Origin: Chloroflexota bacterium
Lineage (GTDB): Bacteria; Chloroflexota; UBA6077; FW602-bin22; JAMCYS01
DNA: 64,000 bases
Direction: 5' to 3'
Assembly: GCA_023473795.1 (NCBI GenBank)
Contig: JAMCYS010000098.1
Span: 1-64,000, forward strand
Shown here: positions 26,106-34,541 of the stretch, one piece after another
Layout: the number at the start of each line of letters is the position of its first letter
Position numbering within the stretch: position 1 is the stretch's first letter
Notes under the pieces: generated by a model
What the model was told of the DNA's origin: nothing
The model's database searches: none
What the model saw: the letters and a program-made list of their open reading frames with translations, nothing else
Position numbers and translations under genes: made by a program

Positions 26106-26158
26106 AAGCGCGGCGGCGTGCTCACGGCGGTCGCGGGTGCGCGAAGCGGGGCGCCATG

Positions 26159-26178
26159 CTACAATCTAGACAGTCTAG
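26159..26178 (+). promoter_or_regulatory. Probable promoter -10 and operator of phd-vapC
   Basis: A TACAAT hexamer (26159-26164) is followed directly by a 13-bp palindrome, CTAGA-CAG-TCTAG (26166-26178), about 20 bp before the antitoxin start. Such a palindrome overlapping the transcription start fits autorepression by a Phd/VapC complex. No good -35 box is seen. Confidence 0.45.
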
Positions 26179-26197
26179 GTAGATCAAGGTGAGTAGC

Positions 26198-26440
26198 ATG
26201 CGCTGGCAAGTGCAGGAGGCCAAGCAGAAGTTCAGCGAGCTGGTCCAGAGGGCCGTGGAGGAAGGGCCGCAGGTGGTCACCCGCCACGGCGAGGGCGTGG
26301 CCGTGGTCGTCTCCATCGACGAATACCGCCGGCTCACCGGCGACAAGCCCGACTTTGCCAAGTTCTTGCTGTCGGCGCCCGACTGGGAGGCGCTCGACTT
26401 GGAGCGGGCCAAGGATAAGCCACGGGACGTAGCGGTGTGA
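26198..26440 (+). CDS. Phd/YefM family antitoxin
   Basis: An 80-residue antitoxin. The N-terminal DNA-binding domain has the typical start MRWQVQEAKQKFSELV and the segment GPQVVTRHGEGVAVVVSIDE; the acidic/basic C-terminal tail would bind the toxin. ATG at 26198 has AAGGTGA upstream, preferred over the GTG three codons before. Its stop overlaps the toxin start by four bases (GTGA), so the two are translationally coupled. It should repress its own promoter at the palindrome 26166-26178. Confidence 0.9.
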   Translation: MRWQVQEAKQKFSELVQRAVEEGPQVVTRHGEGVAVVVSIDEYRRLTGDKPDFAKFLLSAPDWEALDLERAKDKPRDVAV

Positions 26441-26856
26441 GCTTCCTGATCGACACCAACGTCATCTCCGAGGCCCGCAAGCCGCGCGGGAATCCCCAGG
26501 TTAAGGCCTGGCTAACGCGAATCCGGGGTGAGGACCTCTACATCAGCGTCCTCCTGCTGGGCGAGCTACGGCGAGGCATCGCGCTGCTGGCCGGGCGCGA
26601 TCCCGAACAGGCCGCCGTCTATGAGCGGTGGCTAACCCGGCTGCGTCGTGATTATGCCGACCGCATCCTGCCGGTGAGCGCCCCCGTGGCCGAGGAGTGG
26701 GGCCGACTGAATGTGCCCGATCCCCTACCGGTGGTCGATGGCCTGCTGGCCGCCACCGCCAAGGTGCACGACCTGACGCTCGTCACCCGCAACACCACTG
26801 GTTTCGCGCGTACGGGGGTGCGCTTGCTGAACCCGTTCGCGGGCGATTCATCCTAG
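26437..26856 (+). CDS. vapC: VapC-type PIN-domain toxin (FitB-like)
   Basis: A 139-residue PIN-domain ribonuclease toxin. The acidic residues of the active site are visible: D in FLIDTNVISE, E in LLLGELRRG, D in LPVVDGLLAATA and the late acidic/Asn region VTRNTTGF. It starts at GTG 26437, overlapping the antitoxin stop. The LIDTNV...SE start and the VVDGLLAATA motif place it in the FitB-like branch. With Phd it forms a type II toxin-antitoxin pair that cleaves RNA when the antitoxin is degraded. Confidence 0.92.
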   Translation: MSFLIDTNVISEARKPRGNPQVKAWLTRIRGEDLYISVLLLGELRRGIALLAGRDPEQAAVYERWLTRLRRDYADRILPVSAPVAEEWGRLNVPDPLPVVDGLLAATAKVHDLTLVTRNTTGFARTGVRLLNPFAGDSS

Positions 26857-27530
26857 ACCGCCTGGCCCCGGCGGGGGCCATCCAGATACCCGTGAAAATG
26901 GGCACTTGGTAAGCGACGGTTGTGGAGTGCGGCGGCTTGCCGCCGCGTTCCAGAGCGCAGGCAAGCCCCCCTGTCGGGGGACAATTGCCTGCGCAGTCCA
27001 AAACACGGAGCCGGCAGTCGCCCGTACGAGGAATGCCCGTTTTCATTGCCAATTGATGCCCGCAAGGGCTGTGGACGATTCCTGGCCCTGGCGCGGCGGC
27101 GAACAAGCCGCCGCGTTACCGCCCGATCTGGTGCCGGGGCCCTCAACCCCTGCCCGCTCCCGGCGGGTTCAGGGGCGGACAGTTCCGCAGGTAGTGGTGC
27201 CGTGGGACGGTCCCCCGGCGCTAAAGCACCGGGCTGAAGAAGCAAAGCCCCCTCGAAGGGGGCTGGGGAAGGTCCCTAGCCGGCTTCAGACGGCTTCGTT
27301 TGTTCAGCCCGGCTCATTTATAGCCGGGCGCCGGTGTCCCCGCGACCCTAGACAGGTTACTGGCGCGGGGACGCCTTCCAGCCTCCGCAAATCGGAAACT
27401 GTCCGCCCCTGAACTCCCAGGGGGAGAGGGGGTCTGATCGCCGTCGCGCCGCCATGCGCGCTCGGCAACAAGAAAGGCGGGAAGGGCGACTCCTTCCCGC
27501 CTCCGCGCCGTCTGCCGGCAGCCGGGCCGC
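26857..27530. other. Repeat-rich non-coding region between vapC and phoU
   Basis: About 675 bp with no gene. It contains short GC-rich hairpins (CGGCGGCTTGCCGCCG near 26930, AGCCCCCTCGAAGGGGGCT near 27246, GCCCGGCT...AGCCGGGC at 27307-27329) and the ~250-bp inverted-repeat-ended element at 27167-27414. These look like stacked small palindromic elements. Confidence 0.6.
27167..27414. repeat. Inverted-repeat-ended element, MITE-like
   Basis: The ends 27167-27187 and 27393-27414 are inverted repeats of about 21 bp (GTTCAGGGGCGGACAGTT core, one extra base in one arm). The 248-bp element has several inner hairpins and no open frame with homology. It has the size and structure of a non-autonomous mobile element, but no target-site duplication was established. 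Confidence 0.5.
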
Positions 27531-28214
27531 CTACAGCCGGGCCGTCTTGTTGACGTTCATCTCCTCCATGCGGCCGGTGACGAGGAAGACGACCCGCTCG
27601 CAGATGTTGGTCACCCGGTCCGCCATGCGCTCCAGATTGTGCGCCGCCCAGAGCAGCAGGGTGGCCCGCTGGATAGTGCGCGGGTCTTCGATCATAAACG
27701 TCAGCAGTTCGTGGTAGATCTGGTTGTATAGTGCGTCGACCTCGTCGTCCTCGGCGCTGATCTTTTTCGCCGCCTCCACGTCGCGGGCGATGAACGCGTC
27801 GAGCGAGCGCTGCAACATGTCGCGGGCCCGCTCGCCCATGCGGGGAATGTCGATGAGCGGCTTCAGCAGTGGTTCCTCGCCGTGCATGAGCGCGATCTTG
27901 CAGTTGCCCTCGGCGTGATCGGCCATCCGCTCGAGATCGGTGATGATGTTGAGGATCGCCGCCAACACCCGCAGGTCGCTCGCCAAAGGCTGCTGGCGGG
28001 CGATGAGCTGCAGGCACTTCTCCTCGACCTCGAAGCGCTTGCGGTTGATTTCGAGGTCCTCCAGAATCAGGCGCCGGGCCAGCTCGCCGTTGCGCGTGCG
28101 TAGAGCCTCGATAGACTGGTCGATGGCTCGGTCCACCATCTTACCCAGGGTCAGCATCTCGTCCTGCAAGTCAGCCAACTGTCGGTCGAACGAAGCCCTT
28201 GACACCTGCTTCAC
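27531..28214 (-). CDS. phoU: Phosphate signalling complex protein PhoU
   Basis: A 227-residue all-alpha protein with two PhoU repeats; the first contains LEINRKRFEVEEKCLQLIAR and the second EVDALYNQIYHELLTF, each with the E/D-rich metal-binding helix. PhoU connects the Pst transporter to the phosphate two-component system and limits uptake when phosphate is high. The start is GTG at 28214 after CGAGGG. It is the last gene of the pst operon; the cognate histidine kinase and response regulator are not in this window. Confidence 0.93.
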   Translation of the reverse strand: MKQVSRASFDRQLADLQDEMLTLGKMVDRAIDQSIEALRTRNGELARRLILEDLEINRKRFEVEEKCLQLIARQQPLASDLRVLAAILNIITDLERMADHAEGNCKIALMHGEEPLLKPLIDIPRMGERARDMLQRSLDAFIARDVEAAKKISAEDDEVDALYNQIYHELLTFMIEDPRTIQRATLLLWAAHNLERMADRVTNICERVVFLVTGRMEEMNVNKTARL

Positions 28215-28319
28215 CCCTCGAGTCAGAATGTTGGGACGCTACAGCGGGGGCGGAGAGCGTTACGCTGTTGGTAGCGTCATTATACGTCAAGCAACAATTG
28301 TTGCCTAGCGCGCTGCTTC

Positions 28320-28793
28320 CTACCGCTTGGGCAGACGGGCGTGGTCAACCCCGTCGATCGCCCGCGGCGTGATCTCGACCAAGACGAAGTCCTGTTTCTC
28401 GAAGTCCTCTTGCCGCAACAGCGGGGCCTTGCCCTCGGGATCGTACTTGGCCACCAGCGCCCGCATGGCGGCCAAGCTCAAGTCGGGATCGCCGACTATC
28501 TTCGCCGTGCCCTCAAGCATGGCGCTGTAGTAGTGGGTGGTGAAGGTACAGGCCTTGCCCGTGGCGATGATTACCGCCTCGTCGTCGGCCTGGAACGAAA
28601 CCCTGGGGTTGGCGGCGATGTTTTCCAACTTGCGCCCGCGGGGCACGCTGTGGAAGTAAATCTTGTCCTGGAAGTACACGAACGTCAGCGGCACCGCATA
28701 GGGAACGCCGTCGCGGCAGGTGCCCAAATGGCCGACCTGCGCCTTGTGGAAGATCTCCCGGCAGCGCTCCGCCGGCAGTTGTCCGTGAGCCAT
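28320..28793 (-). CDS. Pyridoxamine 5'-phosphate oxidase-family (FMN-binding split-barrel) protein
   Basis: A 157-residue split-barrel flavin-binding protein of the PPOX class, starting MAHGQLPAERCREIFHKA. The segments VGHLGTCRDGVPYAVPLTFV and KIYFHSVPRGRKLENI are typical of FMN/heme-type members of this family. ATG at 28793 has GGAGAGGGAG upstream. Its place inside the pst operon, between pstB2 and phoU with a 26-bp gap after pstB2, is odd; no link with phosphate uptake is known to me. The substrate cannot be read. Confidence 0.8.
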   Translation of the reverse strand: MAHGQLPAERCREIFHKAQVGHLGTCRDGVPYAVPLTFVYFQDKIYFHSVPRGRKLENIAANPRVSFQADDEAVIIATGKACTFTTHYYSAMLEGTAKIVGDPDLSLAAMRALVAKYDPEGKAPLLRQEDFEKQDFVLVEITPRAIDGVDHARLPKR

Positions 28794-28819
28794 CGCCCTC
28801 TCCCTCTCCGCCGGCCCGG

Positions 28820-29587
28820 TTAGCCAAAGCGGCCGGTAATATAGTCCTCCGTCCGCTTATCGCGCGGACGGGTGAAGACCTCCGTCTCCGTGCCGAACTC
28901 CACCAGCTCGCCCATCAGGAAGAACGCGGCCCTATCGGCGATGCGCGCCGCCTGCTGCACGTTGTGGGGCGAGATGACGATGGTGTAGAAGCGCTTCAGT
29001 TCGCGCAGCGATTCCTCGATCTTGGCGGTGGAGATCGGGTCCAAGCCCGAGGTCGGCTCGTCCAGCAGGATCACCTCCGGCTGCAGGGCCAGCACGCGGG
29101 CGATGCTGAGCCGCTGCTGCTGGCCGCCGGAGAGGCCCAAACCGGAGGTGCTGAGCCTGTCCTTGACTTCGTCCCACATCGCCGCCGTGCGCAACGCCCG
29201 CTCCACCGTCTCCTCGAGCCGGCGACGGTCGCGCACGCCCATCAGGCGCGGGCCGTAGGCGACGTTGTCGAAGATGGACATCGGCAGTGCCACCGGCAGG
29301 TCGAAGACCATGCCGACCCGCCGGCGCAGGTCGATCACGGGATAGCCCGGACTGTAGATGCTCTCGCCCTCCAGGAAGACGTCCCCGGTAACGCGCGCCA
29401 GCGGGTTGAGGTCATTCAAACGGTTGAGGGTGCGCAGGAGCGAGGTCTTGCCGCCGCCGGCCGGCCCGAACACCGTCAGGATCTCGTTGGCGACGATCGG
29501 CAGGCTGACGTTGCGCAGGGCGACCTGCTCTCCGTAGTACACGGAGACGTTCTCCACCTGCATCTTGACCCCGCCGCTTTCCGCCAT
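28820..29587 (-). CDS. pstB: PstB paralogue 2, phosphate ABC transporter ATPase with altered Q-loop
   Basis: 255 residues, a full ABC ATPase of the PstB type. Walker A is GPAGGGKT (41-48), the signature is canonical LSGGQQQR, and Walker B with catalytic Glu reads VILLDEPTSGLDP. Two departures stand out: the Q-loop Gln is replaced by Asp (GMVFDLPVALPMS, residue 96) where PstB normally has FQ(R/K)PNPFP, and the H-loop reads SPHNVQQ rather than THNMQQ, keeping the His. ATG at 29587 follows AGGGGGAACG. It lies nine bases after the pstA stop. It probably pairs with PstB1 at 32118, which has the opposite defect. Confidence 0.88.
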   Translation of the reverse strand: MAESGGVKMQVENVSVYYGEQVALRNVSLPIVANEILTVFGPAGGGKTSLLRTLNRLNDLNPLARVTGDVFLEGESIYSPGYPVIDLRRRVGMVFDLPVALPMSIFDNVAYGPRLMGVRDRRRLEETVERALRTAAMWDEVKDRLSTSGLGLSGGQQQRLSIARVLALQPEVILLDEPTSGLDPISTAKIEESLRELKRFYTIVISPHNVQQAARIADRAAFFLMGELVEFGTETEVFTRPRDKRTEDYITGRFG

Positions 29588-29595
29588 CGTTCCCC

Positions 29596-30438
29596 CTACT
29601 GTTCTGCCCGCAGCACCAGCCGGTTCATGAGCCAGTTGGCCGCCAGATTAACCAGGAGCACGGAGATAATCAAGAGGGCGCCCGTGCCGTAAGCCATTTC
29701 GAGCGAGATGCCCTCCCGCGCCAGGATGTAGAAATGCACCGACATCGTGCGCGCCGGCGAGAAGAGGGAGGTTGGCACCCGCAGCGAGGAGCCGGCGGTG
29801 AGGATCACCGCCGCCGTCTCGCCGACGCTGCGCCCGATCGCCAGAATGACGCCCGTGATGATGCCCGGCAAGGCCGAGGGCAGCACTACCCGCGTTACCG
29901 TCTGCCAGCGGCTGGCACCCAGGGCGAAGCTAACCTGCCGGTAGGAGGGCGGCACGGCCCGGATCGCCTCCTCGGCGGTGCGAATGATGGTCGGCAGCAC
30001 CATCGCCGCCAGGGTGAGTCCACCTGAGAGGATCGACCAGCCCAGGCCCAGGAAGATCACGAAGAAAGCGAAGCCGAAGAGGCCGAAGATGATCGAAGGC
30101 ACCCCGGAAAGGCTCTCGGTGCCGAAGCGGATCAGCCTCGTGGCCCGACCCTCGCGCGTGTACTCGGTGAGGAAGACGGCCGTGCCTATGCCCAAGGGCG
30201 TGGCGATGGCGATGGCCACCGCCGTGAGAAACACCGTGCCGACGATGGTGGGGAAAATGCCCCCCTCGCGGCCCATTTGCTCGGGCGAGTCCAAGAGGAA
30301 CCCCGGGCTCAGCACCGGCAGGCCGCGCTGCAGGATGTAGATCAGTATGAAGATCAGCACTGCCAGGGTCAGCAGGGCCGCTCCCCAAAGCAGCGCTTTG
30401 GCGATGGCCTCGCTACGCTTACGGCCGATGGCGATCAC
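29596..30438 (-). CDS. pstA: Phosphate ABC transporter permease PstA
   Basis: A 280-residue inner-membrane permease with about six helices. The ABC-permease EAA-type loop is visible in SYRQVSFALGASRWQTVTRV followed by VLPSALPGIITG. It forms the membrane channel with PstC. The N-terminal helix (LLWGAALLTLAVLIFILIYIL) and the LGIGTAVFLTEYTREG segment are typical of PstA. It starts nine bases after pstC and is followed after eight bases by pstB2, so all are one operon. Confidence 0.95.
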   Translation of the reverse strand: MIAIGRKRSEAIAKALLWGAALLTLAVLIFILIYILQRGLPVLSPGFLLDSPEQMGREGGIFPTIVGTVFLTAVAIAIATPLGIGTAVFLTEYTREGRATRLIRFGTESLSGVPSIIFGLFGFAFFVIFLGLGWSILSGGLTLAAMVLPTIIRTAEEAIRAVPPSYRQVSFALGASRWQTVTRVVLPSALPGIITGVILAIGRSVGETAAVILTAGSSLRVPTSLFSPARTMSVHFYILAREGISLEMAYGTGALLIISVLLVNLAANWLMNRLVLRAEQ

Positions 30439-30447
30439 GAGCTAGCC

Positions 30448-31317
30448 CTACCTCCGGGAGGTGATGAGATTGGCAGTGCCGGTCAGGATCATGATGATCA
30501 GAAAGAGAACGATGCCGGTGGCGAAGAGCGCCGCCCGGTGGTCGCCGCTGGCGTAGGCCATCTCGATGCCGATGTTCGTCGTCAGCGTGCGGGCGGGGTC
30601 CAGTATCGAATCCGGGATTTGCACGGCGTTGCCCAGCACCATGATGACGGCCATCGTCTCGCCGACGGCTCGGCCCATGCCCAGCACCACCGCCGCCACG
30701 ATGCCCGAGCGCGCCGCCGGCAGCAACACCCGCCAGATGGTCTGCCAGTGGCTGGCACCCAGCGAAAATGAGGCTTCCTTGTAGGAGCGGGGCAGCGCTC
30801 GCAGGGCATCCTCGGAGATGGCGATCACCGTCGGCAGGATCATGATTCCCAGAATGATGGCCCCGGCGAGTATGCTGAGGCCCGGGCCGCCCAGGGTGTT
30901 GCGAATGAACGGCACGAGCGTGGTCAGGCCCCAGAAGCCGTAAATTACCGAGGGAATCCCCGCCAGCAGCTGGATGGCCGGGCGCAGGGCAGCCGCCACG
31001 CTGCGCGGCGCCAGTTCCACGAGGAAGACCGCGCAAGACAGTCCGAGCGGCACTCCCAGCACCAGCGCCCCCAGGGTCACGTATACCGAGCCCAGGATCA
31101 TCGGCATAATGCCAAAGGCGTTGGCGCTGGGCGCCCAGCGCCCGCCGGTAAGGAACTCGCCGATGCCGAGATTGAGCATCACCGGCAGGCCCTCGCGCAG
31201 GATGAAAACCGTGATCAGCGCCAGCACGGAGAGAGACGAGAAAGCGATCAAAGCCAGGCCACGAGTGATGGCCCTCTCCGCGACCTCGGTCTGGGACACG
31301 CGCAGCTTCTTGTTCAT
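30448..31317 (-). CDS. pstC: Phosphate ABC transporter permease PstC
   Basis: A 289-residue inner-membrane permease. The EAA-type loop reads LPRSYKEASFSLGASHWQTI; the segments GVPLGLSCAVFLVELAPRSV and LLAGIPSVIYGFWGL are characteristic of PstC. Its ATG overlaps the pstS stop (ATGA), showing translational coupling. With PstA it forms the transmembrane pore for phosphate. Confidence 0.95.
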   Translation of the reverse strand: MNKKLRVSQTEVAERAITRGLALIAFSSLSVLALITVFILREGLPVMLNLGIGEFLTGGRWAPSANAFGIMPMILGSVYVTLGALVLGVPLGLSCAVFLVELAPRSVAAALRPAIQLLAGIPSVIYGFWGLTTLVPFIRNTLGGPGLSILAGAIILGIMILPTVIAISEDALRALPRSYKEASFSLGASHWQTIWRVLLPAARSGIVAAVVLGMGRAVGETMAVIMVLGNAVQIPDSILDPARTLTTNIGIEMAYASGDHRAALFATGIVLFLIIMILTGTANLITSRR

Positions 31318-32117
31318 TTCTTTGCCGGCACCAGGCCCTCCGAGACCAACAACTGCTGGCCTTCCGGGCTGAGAGTGTACTTGATGAAGCTTTCGGCTGC
31401 CGCGCTTTGGGGACCTTTTTGCACGAACAAGAAGGGCCGCTTCAGGGCATAGCTGCCGTCGACCACGTTCTCGTGCGTGGGCGGCACTTTGCCCACGCTC
31501 ACCGGCTTGACCTGCTCGTTGACCAAGCCGAGTGAGATGTAGCCGATGGCGTTGGGGTCGTCCGCGACTACCTGGCGCACCGCTCCGTTGGAGTCCTGCA
31601 CTATGGAGCCCGGATTGATGTCGGACTTGCCCATCACCAGTTCCTGGAAAGCGCCCCGCGTGCCCGAGCCCTCTTCGCGAGTAACGGCGTGGATTGGCTT
31701 GTCGGGACCGCCCACCGCTCGCCAGTTGGTGACCTGGCCGGAGAAGATCTGCCGCGTTTGCTCCAGGCTCAGCGCGCCGACAGGGTTACTGGGATGAACG
31801 ACCACGGCGATGGCGTCCTGGGCGATGACCGTTTCCACCAGCTGCGCTTGCTCGTCCGGCTTCAGCTCGCGCGAGGACATGCCTATCTCGGCGGCGCCGG
31901 TGAGCGCGGCCTGGATGCCCGCGGTCGAGCCGCCGCCCTGCACGTTGATCACCGCGCTGGGGTGCTGGCGCATGTACTCCTCCGCCAGCGCCTCCGCGAA
32001 GGGTTGCACCGACGTCGAGCCGGCGACGGTCACTCCGCCCTGGGCCCGGGCGCAGCCCAAGAGCAGGGGCAGCGCGGCCAGCAATGCGGCCGCCAGCGCC
32101 AGCAACCTCTGTGTCAT
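31314..32117 (-). CDS. pstS: Phosphate-binding lipoprotein PstS
   Basis: 267 residues. The signal peptide (MTQRLLALAAALLAALPLLL) ends in a lipobox LLGC, so the protein is anchored by a lipid outside the membrane. The mature part begins VTVAGSTSVQPFAEALAEEY and carries the phosphate-binding loops GGGSTAGIQ and SREEGSGTRGAF-like TREEGSGTRGAF. It delivers phosphate to PstCA. It starts immediately after the pstB1 stop and overlaps pstC by four bases. Confidence 0.95.
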   Translation of the reverse strand: MTQRLLALAAALLAALPLLLGCARAQGGVTVAGSTSVQPFAEALAEEYMRQHPSAVINVQGGGSTAGIQAALTGAAEIGMSSRELKPDEQAQLVETVIAQDAIAVVVHPSNPVGALSLEQTRQIFSGQVTNWRAVGGPDKPIHAVTREEGSGTRGAFQELVMGKSDINPGSIVQDSNGAVRQVVADDPNAIGYISLGLVNEQVKPVSVGKVPPTHENVVDGSYALKRPFLFVQKGPQSAAAESFIKYTLSPEGQQLLVSEGLVPAKK

Positions 32118-32873
32118 CTAACCGAACCGGCCGGTGATGTAGTCTTCAGTGCGTTTGTCCTTGGGCCGCGTGAAGATATCGTTCGTCGGCCCGAACTCGA
32201 CCAACTCGCCGTGCAAGAAGAAGCCGGTGCGGTCGGAGGTCCGCGCCGCCTGCTGCATGTTGTGGGTGACGATGATTATGGTGTAGTCGGGCTTCAGCGC
32301 CTGCATCAGTTCCTCGATGGCTAGGGTGGCGATGGGGTCCAGCGCCGAGGCCGGCTCGTCCATCAGGATCACTTCCGAGCCTACCGCCAGGGTGCGGGCG
32401 ATGCAAAGGCGCTGCTGCTGGCCCAGGGCGAGGTCCAGCGCCGATTGGCCCAGCTTGTCCTTGACCTCTTCCCAGAGGGCGGCCCCGCGCAGGCTCCGCT
32501 CGATTAGAAGACGCAAGTCCGTCTTGCGATCCATCCCCAGCACCCGCGGCCCGTAAGCGACGTTGTCGAAGATGGATTGCGGGAACGGGTTGGGCCTCTG
32601 GAAGACCATGCCCACGCGCTGGCGCAGCTCGACCACGTCGGTGGTTGGCGCCAGCACGTTATTGCCCGCGAGGACTACTTCGCCAGTGGCCCGGGCGCTG
32701 GGGATGAGGTCGTTCATGCGGTTGAGCGTGCGCAGAAAGGTGGACTTGCCGCAGCCCGAGGGGCCAATGAGCGCGGTGATCTCGTGTTCGTAGATAGTGA
32801 CGTTGATATCGTGTAGGACGTGGTTGTTGCCATAATAGAAGTTGAGGTCCCGCACCTCGATTTTGCCTGCCAA
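32118..32873 (-). CDS. pstB: PstB paralogue 1, phosphate ABC transporter ATPase with degenerate signature motif
   Basis: 251 residues from a TTG start at 32873 preceded by GGGGGGCAGC. Walker A (GPSGCGKS, 37-44), Q-loop ([12 protein letters not shown]92), Walker B with Glu ([13 protein letters not shown]) and H-loop (THNMQQ) are all canonical for PstB. The ABC signature, however, is LALGQ (148-152) instead of LSGGQ: the Ser that contacts the ATP gamma phosphate and the first Gly are lost. It is the first gene of the pst operon, directly followed by pstS. In a homodimer both ATP sites would be impaired; with PstB2 one site would be complete. Confidence 0.9.
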   Translation of the reverse strand: MAGKIEVRDLNFYYGNNHVLHDINVTIYEHEITALIGPSGCGKSTFLRTLNRMNDLIPSARATGEVVLAGNNVLAPTTDVVELRQRVGMVFQRPNPFPQSIFDNVAYGPRVLGMDRKTDLRLLIERSLRGAALWEEVKDKLGQSALDLALGQQQRLCIARTLAVGSEVILMDEPASALDPIATLAIEELMQALKPDYTIIIVTHNMQQAARTSDRTGFFLHGELVEFGPTNDIFTRPKDKRTEDYITGRFG

Positions 32874-33286
32874 GCTGCCCCCCGTCCGTCCCAGACCTCG
32901 TCGCCCGGGCCGGACGATTCTAGCACAGCGGCCAGGCCAGCCGCTAGGGACTTGCCGCCGCCGGGTGTGCGACACGTTTCCCGGAAGGTGTCGATTTGGA
33001 GTGCGGCGCCCGCAGGTGCCGCCTTGGCTCTCGTTCAACCGTGCAAGGAGGCGAGACCGTTTGCGGGGAGCGGGGGTCTGGTTCGTACCACCGTAGTCTG
33101 ACTCTGCCGAATTCAAAGCGGCGGCTGCGGCCACCGCACTCCATATGGCCCGCTCTCCCGGAAATATGACGCGCACCGGTCGCCTGCGCTAGTCTCTTGG
33201 CTGTGCCAGCCCGCGGCGAGGACTTGGCGCTGGCCCTACCGGCTGGCAAGCCGCCTGGACGAGCCGGCCTGGGCGGCCAAGTCGGC
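32874..33286. other. Region upstream of the pst operon
   Basis: About 410 bp without a recognised gene. It should hold the pst promoter, but I could not identify a Pho-box-like direct repeat or a clear -10/-35. Confidence 0.4.
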
Positions 33287-34492
33287 CTACGGCGTTGGGG
33301 TGGCCGTCGCCTGGGGGGTCGGGGTGCGCGTGGGTGAGGGCGTGTAGGTCGTGCCCGGCAGCGGCGTTGGCGTTTTGCTCGGCGTCACCGTCGGGGTCCC
33401 GGTCGGCTGGACCACGCGCACGACAATCGGCTGGTCGCGCGTGGCCGCGGACGTGGGCAGCAGCTGCAGGGAAGCGGAAACCGCCTTAGGCACGTAGACC
33501 GAGGCGGCAAGCACGAGCCAGACCATCAACCCGAACGCCAGCACCGAGACGAACGCCAGCGGCCAGCGGGGGCTGAGCCGGGTCTCCGGGGGCGCGTCCA
33601 GTAAGCTGGGCACGGGCGGGGCAGTCCGTCGGGGCGAGCCTGCTGCTCGCTCGACCACCTGAGCCGCCGGCATCGCCTCGCGGTAGGTTTGCAGGGCGCC
33701 CGCCACGGCCGCCAGACCGGACCAGCGGTCTGCCGGGAGGTTGGCCAGGGCTCGCAGCACAACGATCTCCAGCTGGGGCGGCAGGCGCGGGTCGACGGCC
33801 CGGGGCCGGATCGGCTTGCTCTCCCGCTGCAGGTGTGCTACCTCCCTGGGATGGCCGGCGGCGAACGGCGGCCGGCCCACCAGCGTCTGGTACAGCAGAG
33901 CGCCGAGGGAGTAGATGTCACTGGCCTCGCTCGGCGTCTCGCCCCGCATCACCTCCGGCGAGGCGTAGTAGAGCGTGTTCAAAGGCAGACCGTCCGCCGG
34001 CAGCACGGAAAGCGCCAAGCCGAAATCGCCGATTTTCGCCGTGCCGTCACTGCCGAAGAGAACGTTCTCCGGCTTGAGGTCGCCGTGCACCAGCTCACGC
34101 TGCCGCGGCCTGGCCAGGCCGGCGACGATCTGCTCGGCTAGGGGCAGCACCTCGGCCGGCAGCAAGGTGCCCCGGCGCTTCAGGAGGTCGCGCATGCTGC
34201 CCCCCGGCGCGTACTCCTGGACCACATAGTAGGTCCCGGCGTCCGCGCCACTATCGTACATGGCCAGCACGTTGGGGTGCCGCAGGCCTTGGGCGAGGCT
34301 AGCCGTCGCCAACCACCGCGCCGCCGCGGCGGTATCCGCCGCCAGCTGGGACCGCAGCAGGCGTAGGGCCACCTCACGGTTTCTTGACTCGTCGTGGGCG
34401 AGGTAGACGGTGCCCGTGGGGCCGCGGCCTATCTCTCGCCCGATTCTATAGCGATTGCCAATAATGCGACGTTCTTGCACCTTCAGGGCCAT
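33287..34492 (-). CDS. Serine/threonine protein kinase-like membrane protein lacking the beta-3 lysine
   Basis: 401 residues: kinase fold (15-270), a membrane helix (WPLAFVSVLAFGLMVWLVLAA near 310-330) and a Thr/Pro-rich extracellular tail. The Gly loop (IGRGPTGTV, 21-29), the HGDLKPEN catalytic loop (136-143) and DFG (156-158) are kept. The invariant ATP-binding Lys of the VAIK motif is Arg44 (EVALRLLR), and the helix-C Glu that pairs with it appears as Thr63 (RWLATAS). Catalysis may therefore be weak or absent, or another Lys may substitute. The Thr/Pro-rich tail has no PASTA or other sensor domain I recognise. ATG is at 34492; the protein is in a minus-strand run with murI. Confidence 0.85.
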   Translation of the reverse strand: MALKVQERRIIGNRYRIGREIGRGPTGTVYLAHDESRNREVALRLLRSQLAADTAAAARWLATASLAQGLRHPNVLAMYDSGADAGTYYVVQEYAPGGSMRDLLKRRGTLLPAEVLPLAEQIVAGLARPRQRELVHGDLKPENVLFGSDGTAKIGDFGLALSVLPADGLPLNTLYYASPEVMRGETPSEASDIYSLGALLYQTLVGRPPFAAGHPREVAHLQRESKPIRPRAVDPRLPPQLEIVVLRALANLPADRWSGLAAVAGALQTYREAMPAAQVVERAAGSPRRTAPPVPSLLDAPPETRLSPRWPLAFVSVLAFGLMVWLVLAASVYVPKAVSASLQLLPTSAATRDQPIVVRVVQPTGTPTVTPSKTPTPLPGTTYTPSPTRTPTPQATATPTP

Positions 34493-34541
34493 CCCTTCGC
34501 GCCGGGGCTGGCGTTGGCTCCGGCTGGGTTCGCTTGCTCTT

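Noticed and set aside
27167-27414. CRISPR-like repeat region
   Set aside because: There are no regularly spaced direct repeats, only inverted repeats and hairpins, and no cas genes.
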